From assembly GCF_020073745.1 (NCBI RefSeq), contig NZ_JAIRAU010000056.1, forward strand, positions 186,001 to 250,000: a DNA stretch of 64,000 nt, in the 5' to 3' direction. Within the stretch, counting starts at the first letter, position 1, and each line of letters starts with the position of its first letter. The DNA is from Nannocystis pusilla. GTDB taxonomy: Bacteria > Myxococcota_A > Polyangia > Nannocystales > Nannocystaceae. Below are positions 16,350 through 23,506 of this stretch, one piece after another. Both the position numbers and the translations under genes were made by a program. The notes under the pieces are model-generated. The model had not been told where the DNA came from. It saw nothing but the letters and a program-made list of their open reading frames with translations, and searched no databases.

Positions 16350-16493
16350 CGCAGGAGACGATAACGCGTCCGCACGGAGAGGCGAGCGCCGGGCGCCGAC
16401 GCGGCGCCCGGGGGCGTGGAGGCGCCGAGGACGCGACTTCGCGCGAGCGGCGCGGGGCGCTCGCGCGCGAGTGGACGGCCGGCGCGAGCGGAA

Positions 16494-16597
16494 GATGTCC
16501 TTGAGGACAGGTGATGTCGGCGCGGCGATCGAGCACGTGTCCTTCGAGACATGTGGGGCGAGGGGCCGCGCCGAGCTGGCGTGTCCTCGGGGACATG
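16494..16597. repeat. Three 14-base repeat units, intergenic
   Basis: gatgtccttgagga at 16494 followed by cagg; cgtgtccttcgaga at 16536 followed by catg; cgtgtcctcgggga at 16580 followed by catg. The first two are 42 bases apart, three periods of 14, with degenerate sequence between. They lie between the ammonia-lyase start and the end of the crotonase gene. Confidence 0.7.
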
Positions 16598-16618
16598 TGC
16601 GAGCGAGCCCGGCGGCGC

Positions 16619-17422
16619 TCACTCGGGGTCGCGGAACACGGGCGCGCGGCGGCCGAGGTGGGCGCGGACGGCCTCCATCTGGTTCTCGCTGCCGAGCAGG
16701 GTCAGCTGCAGGTCGGTCTCGCGGCGGAACGCGGCGGCGACGTCGAGCTCGGGGGCCTCGTTGCACAGGGCCTTGGCGGCGCGGACGGCCTGGGGCGACT
16801 GGGCGGCGATCGTGCGCGCGAGCTCACGGGCGGCGGCGAGGGGGTCGGCCTCGACGCGGGTGACGAGGCCGAGGCGGGCGGCCTCGTCGCCGCCGACGAC
16901 CCGCGCGGTGTAGATCAGCTCGCGGGCGACGTCGGAGCGGACGAGCCGCAGCAAGGTCTTGGAGATGCTCATGTCGGGGATGAGGCCGTACTTGAGCTCC
17001 ATGACGGCGAGCTGGGCGTCGGGAGCGGCGATCCGGATGTCGCAGGCGAGCGCGAGCTGGAGGCCGCCGCCGAGCGCGGCGCCGTGGATCGCGGCGATCA
17101 CCGGGACCTGTACTTCGGACCAGATCCAGCAAGCGAGCTGGGCGAGGTTGGCCGGCGAGGCCTCGCCGCGATCGAGCAGCTTGTGGCCGACCTCCGGCGC
17201 GGCGAGGAAGGCGCTCCAGTCGAGGCCGGCGCAGAAGGCCTTGCCCTCGCCGTGGAGGACGACGGCGCGCACGCGCGGGTCGGCGGCGACCTCGCGGCCG
17301 GCGGCGACCAGCGCCTCGAACATGGCGAGGTCGAGGCCGTTGCGCTTGTCGGGACGATTGAGGCGGACTTCGGCGACCCCGGCGTCGACGGAGACGATCA
17401 CGCGCGGCTGGCTCTCGCTCAT
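16619..17422 (-). CDS. Crotonase (enoyl-CoA hydratase/isomerase) family protein
   Basis: A 267-residue crotonase-fold enzyme. VAEVRLNRPDKRNGLDLAMFEAL marks the N-terminus, KAFCAGLDWSAF the first oxyanion-hole loop and GAALGGGLQLALACDIRIAA the second. The position that is Glu in classical hydratases (GGG-x-E) is Gln here, while the second Glu (MELKYGLIPDM) is kept. This points away from plain hydratase chemistry toward an isomerase or another acyl-CoA reaction; the substrate cannot be told. No fatty-acid oxidation genes are adjacent. Monocistronic by spacing. Confidence 0.85.
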   Translation of the reverse strand: MSESQPRVIVSVDAGVAEVRLNRPDKRNGLDLAMFEALVAAGREVAADPRVRAVVLHGEGKAFCAGLDWSAFLAAPEVGHKLLDRGEASPANLAQLACWIWSEVQVPVIAAIHGAALGGGLQLALACDIRIAAPDAQLAVMELKYGLIPDMSISKTLLRLVRSDVARELIYTARVVGGDEAARLGLVTRVEADPLAAARELARTIAAQSPQAVRAAKALCNEAPELDVAAAFRRETDLQLTLLGSENQMEAVRAHLGRRAPVFRDPE

Positions 17423-17531
17423 GCGCGCGAGTGTATCCGATCGCGGGCTCAGGCGCGCCCATGCGCGAGCCGGCGGATTGCGACGCAGAACGGGACGATC
17501 CGCCGCGGGAGCCTGACCCGAGAGGCAGGTC

Positions 17532-18209
17532 TCATGACGAGACCGGGGCGGGGACGTCCGGCTCGAGGGTGAAGCTGCGCGCCGCCTCGGCGCGCTTGCG
17601 GTTGCGCTCGATGCCGAGGGCGTCGAAGCCGTGGGCGTTGGCGACGGCGAGGATCGTGCCGATGCCGCAGAACGGGACGACGATCCGGGTGGTGACGGGC
17701 GACAGGCGGCGCACGGCGGCGACGGCCGCCTCGGCGGCGCGCGTGCCGATGCTGTGGCTCCACGGCAGGACGCCGAGGTCGGGCAAGACGTCGGGCGTGG
17801 GGTGGGCGGCGTCGTCGCGCGCGCGGCGAGAGAACGCGAGGATGTGCGAGTAGCCGGGACGGCCGTGGATCAGGCTGCCGGGCGGGCGACGGCAGACGAT
17901 CTTGTGGAAGAGGAGCGGGACCTCGAGCTCGTCGGCGACCCGCAGCACCAGCCCGGCCTTCGACACCCAGCGACCCTCGTGCTTGTTGTCGGTCTGGATG
18001 AAGATCCCGAGGCCGTCGTCGGGGACGGCGAGCAGGACCGCCCGCGCGGCGACGAGGAAGAACTCGCGCCAGCGCTCGAGGCTGACGCCGAGCTCGCTCA
18101 CGTCGGGCATGGTGGCGATCACGGAGCTGTCCACAAGGCCAGGTCGCTCGGCGAGCCAGGCGACGGCGTCGCCGTGCACGACTTCGCGCCGGGGAGAGGT
18201 GTCGGACAC
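17532..18209 (-). CDS. SAM-dependent methyltransferase, DNA-methylase-like fold
   Basis: A 225-residue protein. Near residue 180 is the SAM-binding motif VVPFCGIGTILAVANAHGFDALGIERN, in the circularly permuted order of N4/N6 DNA methylases (beta class: catalytic motif first, SAM motif last). The place of the catalytic (D/N)PP(Y/F) motif is taken by IATMPDVSELG near residue 32, so base amination chemistry is uncertain. It may act on RNA or another substrate. No restriction gene is near. It lies 109 bases upstream of the crotonase gene on the same strand. Confidence 0.7.
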   Translation of the reverse strand: MSDTSPRREVVHGDAVAWLAERPGLVDSSVIATMPDVSELGVSLERWREFFLVAARAVLLAVPDDGLGIFIQTDNKHEGRWVSKAGLVLRVADELEVPLLFHKIVCRRPPGSLIHGRPGYSHILAFSRRARDDAAHPTPDVLPDLGVLPWSHSIGTRAAEAAVAAVRRLSPVTTRIVVPFCGIGTILAVANAHGFDALGIERNRKRAEAARSFTLEPDVPAPVSS

Positions 18210-18272
18210 CGGCGAAGGATAGAGGAAGATCGCGCCGGCGCCGGACCGCCGTGGTATGCGATCTCACAGGCC

Positions 18273-19355
18273 ATGACGACGAAGGCGGCGATCCTCGCGA
18301 GCTTGTGGTGGGTGGGGTCGGGCTGCACGCGGCACGCAGGAGCGGAGCCGCCGACGACCGCGCCGCCGACGACCGCGGCGCCGGCGAGCCCGCCGAGCGC
18401 CGCGCTCGACGGGCTCACGCCGGTGCGGCTGGCGTCGTACTCGCCGGGCTCGTCCTGCAACCTCGTGCACGACGGCCGGCACCTGTACTGGCTGGTCCAG
18501 AGTATGGCCGAAGAGACAGGTACGAAGAAGGCGGCGCGCGCGGAGCAGGCCGGCGCGTGCGGGGCGACCCTCGACTGCGCGCGCACCCGCGGCGCCGTGA
18601 TGCGGGTGCCCGTCGCCGGCGGACCGGAAGAGGTGGTGGCGCGCACGAGCGAGTGGCCGTGGTCGCTCGCGGCCGACGCGACGTCGCTGTTCTGGATCGG
18701 CTACTGCTCGTCGGCGCTGTGGACGGTGGCGAAGTCGGGCGGGACGCCGGAGACGTTGGGGCCGAAGGGGCTGCAGATCGTCGACCACGCCGTCGAGCCG
18801 GGACGGATCCTGGTGGCGGAGCGGTTCGGCTCGACGAAGGGGATCCACGCGATCGATCGCCGGACCGGTGCGGCGAGCGTGGTCGCGGCCGGCGGCAGGG
18901 CTGGATGGTCGATCGGGACGCTGGGGGCGCGGGTCCTGTGGGCCGAGGACGCGAGCGGGGCGTACGCGGTGTACGCGGCCGCGCAGCCGGGCGAGCGCGC
19001 GCAGGTGGGGGCGATCCGCGGCATGCCGATGGACGCGCAGGCGGTCGAGGGCGGGCTGGTCGTGCGGACGACGGCGGCGATCGTGCGGATCGCGGAGGCG
19101 GGGCCGCCGGTCGAGATCGCGGCGCTGTCCGAGTACGGCGATCGCGGCAGCCTGGGGATCGCCGCCGGCTCGGTCTACTGGGCCAACGGGCGCGCGGGGA
19201 CGCTGGCGCGGGTCGGGCCGGATGGCGCGAACCGGGAGGTGCAGGTCGGCGGCGAGCCGTGCGGGGTGGCGGTCGACGAGCAGCACGTGTACTGGCTCGA
19301 CCGCGGCCGCGAGGCGGTGATGCGCGCCCCGCTGGCCCTGTTCGCCGGACCATGA
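18273..19355 (+). CDS. Beta-propeller-like lipoprotein
   Basis: A 360-residue predicted lipoprotein starting at ATG 18273; lipobox Cys18 follows WWVGSG. A Pro/Thr/Ala tether covers about 20-45. The rest shows repeated strands of the type LVHDGRHLYWLVQSM, LAADATSLFWIGY, GILAAGSVYWANG-like and VAVDEQHVYWLDRG, the pattern of serine/threonine-kinase-associated or NHL-type propellers frequent in myxobacterial exported proteins. A binding or structural role at the cell surface is inferred. It is divergent from the methyltransferase gene and 42 bases ahead of the VWA lipoprotein gene. A 14-base repeat unit lies at 18503-18520. Confidence 0.75.
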   Translation: MTTKAAILASLWWVGSGCTRHAGAEPPTTAPPTTAAPASPPSAALDGLTPVRLASYSPGSSCNLVHDGRHLYWLVQSMAEETGTKKAARAEQAGACGATLDCARTRGAVMRVPVAGGPEEVVARTSEWPWSLAADATSLFWIGYCSSALWTVAKSGGTPETLGPKGLQIVDHAVEPGRILVAERFGSTKGIHAIDRRTGAASVVAAGGRAGWSIGTLGARVLWAEDASGAYAVYAAAQPGERAQVGAIRGMPMDAQAVEGGLVVRTTAAIVRIAEAGPPVEIAALSEYGDRGSLGIAAGSVYWANGRAGTLARVGPDGANREVQVGGEPCGVAVDEQHVYWLDRGREAVMRAPLALFAGP

Positions 19356-19397
19356 GAAGGCCGCGCGCGGCCCGGGCGGTCCTGATAGCGTGACGGC

Positions 19398-20594
19398 ATG
19401 GTCTGGCTTGCTCGCCCCGTCGCCCCCGCGTTCGCTTTCGCCCTCCTCCTCGGCCTCGCCTGCGGCGACAGCGGGACGATGGCCTCGGCGACCACGAGCG
19501 AGTGCCCGGTCGGCGGGCAGGGCTGTCCGTGCACGCAGGGGGGCGGCTGCGACGGCGGGCTGGCCTGCGAGGGCGGGGTGTGTATGCCCTCGGGGACAGG
19601 GTCGGAGGGACAGGAAACTTCGACCAGCTCGACGCCGACCACGAGCGGCAGCGAGTCGGCCAGCGGGACGACGACCGGCGGGACGACGACGGAGGCGACG
19701 ACGGCGGTCGAGCCGACGACGACGGGGACGACGACGAACGGCGGGCCGAAGCTCGACGTCGGGATGGACACGACGGGCGGGCCGCCGGCGCAGGGCTGCA
19801 CGAAGATCGACATGCTGTTCGTGCTCGACGGCTCGGGCTCGATGAACGAGGAGCGCAGCGCGCTGGCGGCCATCAACGCGTTCACCGAGGTGGTCGACAC
19901 GCTGGCGATGCTGGGCGACGGCGACATCGACTACCGGATCGCGGTGACCACCGACAACGACGACGGCTTCATCACGCCGGGCTGCTGGCAGGAGCCGGAC
20001 CCGTGGGTGAGCTCGGTCGGGCACACGCCGATGGAGGTGGCCCAGGCGTTCTCGTGCGCGGTGTCGGGCTTCGGCAACAACGTGTTCGAGGCCGAGGTCG
20101 GCTGCGAGCACGTGCTGACGAGCGCGGTCGACCTGCTCGACGGCGACGCCAGCGGGTTCGTCCGCGAGGACGCGCTGCTGGTGCTGGTGCTGGTGACCGA
20201 CGTCGACGACTACGGGGCCTACGACCAGGTCGGCGGCAACAACTGTGGGATCGGCTGCGGCACGCCGCCGACGCCGGTGGCCGAGCTGACGCAGCGGCTG
20301 GTCGACGACGTGAAGCTGGGCGAGGCCGACGGGGTGGCGGCGATCGTGATCGCGGGCGACCCCGACGTCGCCGCGGGGGTCAACTTCTGCGGCCAGCCGG
20401 GCTCGTGCGGCTGCAACGGGCTCGATTGCGGGGTGTTCCACGCCGACAGGCTGTGGGAGTTCGTCGGCATGCTCGGGACCAACGGGCACGCGGCCGACCT
20501 GTGCGCGGGGGCGCAGGCGGTGCCGAGCGCGGTCGAGACGGCGCTGACCTCCAGCATCGACCTCGCGTGCGAGCAGTTCGAGCCGCCGCAGTGA
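19398..20594 (+). CDS. VWA-domain lipoprotein with Thr-rich tether
   Basis: A 398-residue predicted lipoprotein (lipobox Cys22). A Cys-rich stretch at about 35-65 (CPVGGQGCPCTQGGGCDGG) resembles an EGF-like module. A long Thr/Gly/Ser tether spans about 68-125. A von Willebrand A domain follows with the MIDAS motif DGSGSM at residues 144-149, and a disulphide-rich C-terminal half with a NNCGIGCGTPP loop. It probably binds a protein ligand through a metal ion at the surface, as is usual for MIDAS domains. Two repeat units (19583-19614) encode the junction of the Cys module and tether. It shares the strand with the propeller lipoprotein just upstream. Confidence 0.85.
   Translation: MVWLARPVAPAFAFALLLGLACGDSGTMASATTSECPVGGQGCPCTQGGGCDGGLACEGGVCMPSGTGSEGQETSTSSTPTTSGSESASGTTTGGTTTEATTAVEPTTTGTTTNGGPKLDVGMDTTGGPPAQGCTKIDMLFVLDGSGSMNEERSALAAINAFTEVVDTLAMLGDGDIDYRIAVTTDNDDGFITPGCWQEPDPWVSSVGHTPMEVAQAFSCAVSGFGNNVFEAEVGCEHVLTSAVDLLDGDASGFVREDALLVLVLVTDVDDYGAYDQVGGNNCGIGCGTPPTPVAELTQRLVDDVKLGEADGVAAIVIAGDPDVAAGVNFCGQPGSCGCNGLDCGVFHADRLWEFVGMLGTNGHAADLCAGAQAVPSAVETALTSSIDLACEQFEPPQ
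19583..19614. repeat. 14-base repeat, two units inside the VWA lipoprotein gene
   Basis: tatgccctcgggga (19583-19596) and cagggtcggaggga (19597-19610) followed by cagg. The units encode residues at the start of the flexible tether. Confidence 0.65.
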
Positions 20595-20640
20595 GCGGGG
20601 GCGGCTGGTGTTTTGCCCGGGCTTGGCGTAGGCGTGGTGC

Positions 20641-22086
20641 GTGCGCGCGACGCCCACCGCCGACCTCCCGACGCCCGAACTCGAACCCGACACGGCGGCG
20701 ATGCAGGCGCTGGTGGCGGCCGCGATGGCGCGGATCTGCGAGCACATCGAGGCGCTGCCGCGGATGCCGGCCTGCGACGTGGCCGGCGGGGCGGCGCTGG
20801 CCCGCGAGCTGCGCGAGCGGCTGCCGGAGCAAGGGAGTACGTTCGAACATGTCCTCGAGGTCCTGTTCGATCGGGCAGTCCCGTGCAGCTTCAACACCGC
20901 GGGGCCGGGCTACCTGGCCTACATCCCGGGCGGCGGGCTGTTCCTGGCGGCGGTGGCCGACCTGATCGCGGACGCGACCAATCGCTACGTCGGGGTGTGG
21001 CAGGCGGCGCCGGGGCTGGTGCAGCTCGAGACCAACGCGGTCCGCTGGTTGGCGGAGATCGTCGGTCTGCCGGCCGGCAGCGGCGGGTTCTTGACGACGG
21101 GGGGGTCGCTGGCGACGTTCTCGGCGGTGGTGACGGCCCGCGTGGAGCGGCTCGGCGAGCGCTTCGACGACGGGGTGATCTACACGTCGGAGCAGGCGCA
21201 CCACTCGGTGCAGCGGGCGGCGCGGCTGGCCGGGTTCCGCCGCGATCAGGTGCGCGAGGTCGCGGTCGACGAGCGGTTCCGCGTCGACGTCGAGGCGCTG
21301 GCGCGGGCGATCGGCGAGGACCGGGCCCGCGGGCTGCGGCCGTGCATGATCGTCGGTCACGCGGGCACGACCAACACCGGGGCGGTCGACGACCTCGCGG
21401 CGCTGGCCGACGTGGCGGCGCGCGAGCGGGTGTGGCTGCACGTCGACGCCGCCTACGGCGGGTTCTTCTGCCTGACGGCGCGCGGGCGGGCGGCGCTGGC
21501 GGGGATCGAGCGCGCCGACTCGGTGACGCTGGATCCGCACAAGGGCATGTTCCTGCCCTATGGGACAGGTTGCCTGCTGGCCCGCGACCCGGCGGCGCTG
21601 CGCCGCGCCCACGGCTCGCCCGCCGACTACCTGCCGCCGATGCAGGAAGACCCGGAGTTCGTCGACTACTGCGAGCTGTCGCCCGAGCTGTCGCGTGACT
21701 TCCGCGGGCTGCGGGTGTGGTTGCCGCTGAAGCTGCTCGGGGCGCAGGTGTTCGCGCGGGCGCTCGACGAGAAGCTCGACCTGGCGGAGTCGTGCGCGGC
21801 GGCGCTGCGCGAGCTGCCGGGGGTCGAGCTGGTGGCGCCGCCGCAGTTGTCGTTGCTGGCGTTCCGCCACGCGCCGCCGGGCGTCGCCGAGGGGCCCGCG
21901 CTCGACGAGCACAACCGTCGCTGGCTGGCGGCGATCAACCGGCGCGGGCGGGTGTACCTGACGAGCACGGTGGTGCGCGGTCGCTTCGTGCTGCGCGTGT
22001 GCGTGCTGTCGTTCCGCACCCACCGCGACCGCGTCGACGCGGCGCTCGCGGACATTCGCGCGGCGCTTGCGGAGGTCGGTGGATGA
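20641..22086 (+). CDS. PLP-dependent amino-acid decarboxylase, group II
   Basis: A 481-residue protein starting at GTG 20641. It has the group II decarboxylase fold: NTAGPGYLAYIPGGGLF, LTTGGSLATFSAV, EQAHHSV (His stacking on the cofactor), GHAGTTNTGAVDD, HVDAAYGGFF and the cofactor lysine in LDPHKGMF (Lys301). The family includes aromatic-L-amino-acid, histidine and glutamate decarboxylases; this sequence looks nearest the aromatic amino-acid type, but the substrate is uncertain. It probably makes a biogenic amine from an amino acid with release of CO2. A two-unit repeat array sits inside the conserved N-terminal region. Confidence 0.88.
   Translation: MRATPTADLPTPELEPDTAAMQALVAAAMARICEHIEALPRMPACDVAGGAALARELRERLPEQGSTFEHVLEVLFDRAVPCSFNTAGPGYLAYIPGGGLFLAAVADLIADATNRYVGVWQAAPGLVQLETNAVRWLAEIVGLPAGSGGFLTTGGSLATFSAVVTARVERLGERFDDGVIYTSEQAHHSVQRAARLAGFRRDQVREVAVDERFRVDVEALARAIGEDRARGLRPCMIVGHAGTTNTGAVDDLAALADVAARERVWLHVDAAYGGFFCLTARGRAALAGIERADSVTLDPHKGMFLPYGTGCLLARDPAALRRAHGSPADYLPPMQEDPEFVDYCELSPELSRDFRGLRVWLPLKLLGAQVFARALDEKLDLAESCAAALRELPGVELVAPPQLSLLAFRHAPPGVAEGPALDEHNRRWLAAINRRGRVYLTSTVVRGRFVLRVCVLSFRTHRDRVDAALADIRAALAEVGG
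20848..20881. repeat. 14-base repeat, two units inside the decarboxylase gene
   Basis: catgtcctcgaggt (20848-20861) and cctgttcgatcggg (20862-20875) then cagt. In frame they encode HVLEVLFDRAVP, a stretch that still fits the decarboxylase family pattern. The repeat is therefore accommodated by codon choice rather than inserted as extra residues. Confidence 0.65.
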
Positions 22087-22389
22087 GGGCGGGCTCGGCG
22101 CGTTCGCGCAGTCTCCGCAGTTTCGGGCGATCCCCGGGTCGATCGCACCACGCCCGGCGCCCTTGATCGCCCACGAGGCCACAGAACGCGGTTTTTCGCC
22201 CCGGATCTTCATCCTCGCGCGGGCCGGCGGGGCGCTCGAATTCAAACGACGGCACCGGAGGGCGCGCGAGGACTTGCGTCGCCACCGGCACCTGCGCTGA
22301 CATCCAGGCAAAGAGTTTGACTGCCCGTGTCCTGCGGGGCACCTAACTCCACAGCGCCCCGGCAGGGGCTGAAAAGGTCCGAGCACCCG
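22087..22389 (+). other. 303-base leader ahead of the deaminase gene
   Basis: No gene is supported here. The last 80 bases are less GC-rich. They contain a possible hairpin at 22352-22371 (cagcgcccc, loop ggca, ggggctg) that ends 18 bases before the ATG, followed by an AAAAGG purine run at 22373-22378 that may be the ribosome-binding site. A structured leader is possible. I do not recognise any known riboswitch, and no repeat unit was seen. Confidence 0.4.
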
Positions 22390-23415
22390 ATGACCCAGGC
22401 CGATCGTCTCGAGACATTCATCCGCGGCATCCCCAAGGCCGAGCTTCATGTCCACATCGAGGGCACCCTGGAGCCGGAATTGATGTTCTCGCTGGCGCGC
22501 CGCAACGGCATCGCCTTGCCGTGGATGGAGGTCGAGGAGCTACGCCAGGCGTACGACTTCCACAACCTCCAGAGCTTCCTCGACATCTATTACAAGGGCA
22601 CGGACGTGCTCCAACACGTGCAGGACTTCTACGACCTGACGTGGGCGTACTTCGAGCGGGCGGCGCGGGACAACGTGCGCCACGTCGAGCTGTTCTTCGA
22701 CCCGCAGACGCACACGCGCCGCGACGTGCCGTTCGAGACGGTGATGACCGGGATCCACGGGGCTCAGGTCGACGCCGAGAAGCGGCTCGGGATCACGTCG
22801 AAGCTGATCCTCTGCTTCCTGCGTCACCTGTCCGAAGAGTCAGCCGTCCAGACGCTCCACCAGGCGGTGCCGTTCCGCCCGTGGCTCGGCGGGGTGGGGC
22901 TCGACTCGTCGGAGTCGGGCAACCCGCCGAGCAAGTTCAAGGACGTGTTCGCCGAGGCGCGCGAGGAGCGGTTCCCGGTCGTCGCCCACGCCGGCGAGGA
23001 GGGCCCGCCGGCGTACATCCGCGAGGCGCTCGACGTGCTCGGGGCCCAGCGCATCGACCACGGCGTGCGCTGCGTCGAGGACCCCGAGCTGGTCGAGCGG
23101 CTGGCCCGCGAGCGGGTGCCGCTGACGGTGTGCCCGCTGTCCAACGTCAAGCTGCGGGTGTTCCCGCAGCTGGCCAAGCACAACCTCAAGGCGCTGATGG
23201 AGCGCGGGCTGCTGGTGACCATCAACTCCGACGACCCGGCGTACTTCGGCGGCTACATCGGCGACAACTACCTCGCGTGCGTGCGCGAGCTGGGGCTGTC
23301 GCGCGACGACGTGATCGCGCTGGCCAAGAACAGCTTCTCCGCCAGCTTCCTCGCCGACGCGGACAAGCAGCGCCACATCGCGGCGGTCGACGCGTTCGCG
23401 GCGGCGAACCCCTGA
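22390..23415 (+). CDS. Adenine/adenosine deaminase family protein
   Basis: A 341-residue metal-dependent hydrolase starting at ATG 22390. Zinc ligands are His20 and His22 in ELHVHIEGTLEP, His200 in VAHAGEEG (with the catalytic Glu203) and Asp281 in INSDDPAYF. The sequence LTVCPLSNVKLRVF and the absence of the usual adenosine-binding Gly-rich loop favour the adenine deaminase (yeast Aah1-like) subgroup over adenosine deaminase. The enzyme converts adenine to hypoxanthine and ammonia in purine salvage. It ends two bases before a repeat array and converges with the VWA gene. Confidence 0.88.
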   Translation: MTQADRLETFIRGIPKAELHVHIEGTLEPELMFSLARRNGIALPWMEVEELRQAYDFHNLQSFLDIYYKGTDVLQHVQDFYDLTWAYFERAARDNVRHVELFFDPQTHTRRDVPFETVMTGIHGAQVDAEKRLGITSKLILCFLRHLSEESAVQTLHQAVPFRPWLGGVGLDSSESGNPPSKFKDVFAEAREERFPVVAHAGEEGPPAYIREALDVLGAQRIDHGVRCVEDPELVERLARERVPLTVCPLSNVKLRVFPQLAKHNLKALMERGLLVTINSDDPAYFGGYIGDNYLACVRELGLSRDDVIALAKNSFSASFLADADKQRHIAAVDAFAAANP

Positions 23416-23416
23416 G

Positions 23417-23506
23417 GCTGCCCGCGAGGGCATGCTCCAAAGGGCAGGTCCCGGGCGCCATGGCGCGCGGAACCTGCCCTTGAGAACCTGTCCTTCAGGG
23501 CATGGC
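23417..23506. repeat. 14-base repeat array, six units, between convergent genes
   Basis: Units start at 23417, 23431, 23445, 23459, 23473 and 23487: gctgcccgcgaggg, catgctccaaaggg, caggtcccgggcgc, catggcgcgcggaa, cctgcccttgagaa, cctgtccttcaggg, then catg. It fills the gap between the deaminase stop (23413-23415) and the VWA gene, whose stop codon lies in the last unit. Confidence 0.85.

Noticed and set aside
22087..22389. Known riboswitch or 6S-like RNA upstream of the deaminase.
   Set aside because: Only one short hairpin could be seen and no conserved core of a known class; left as an unassigned leader.
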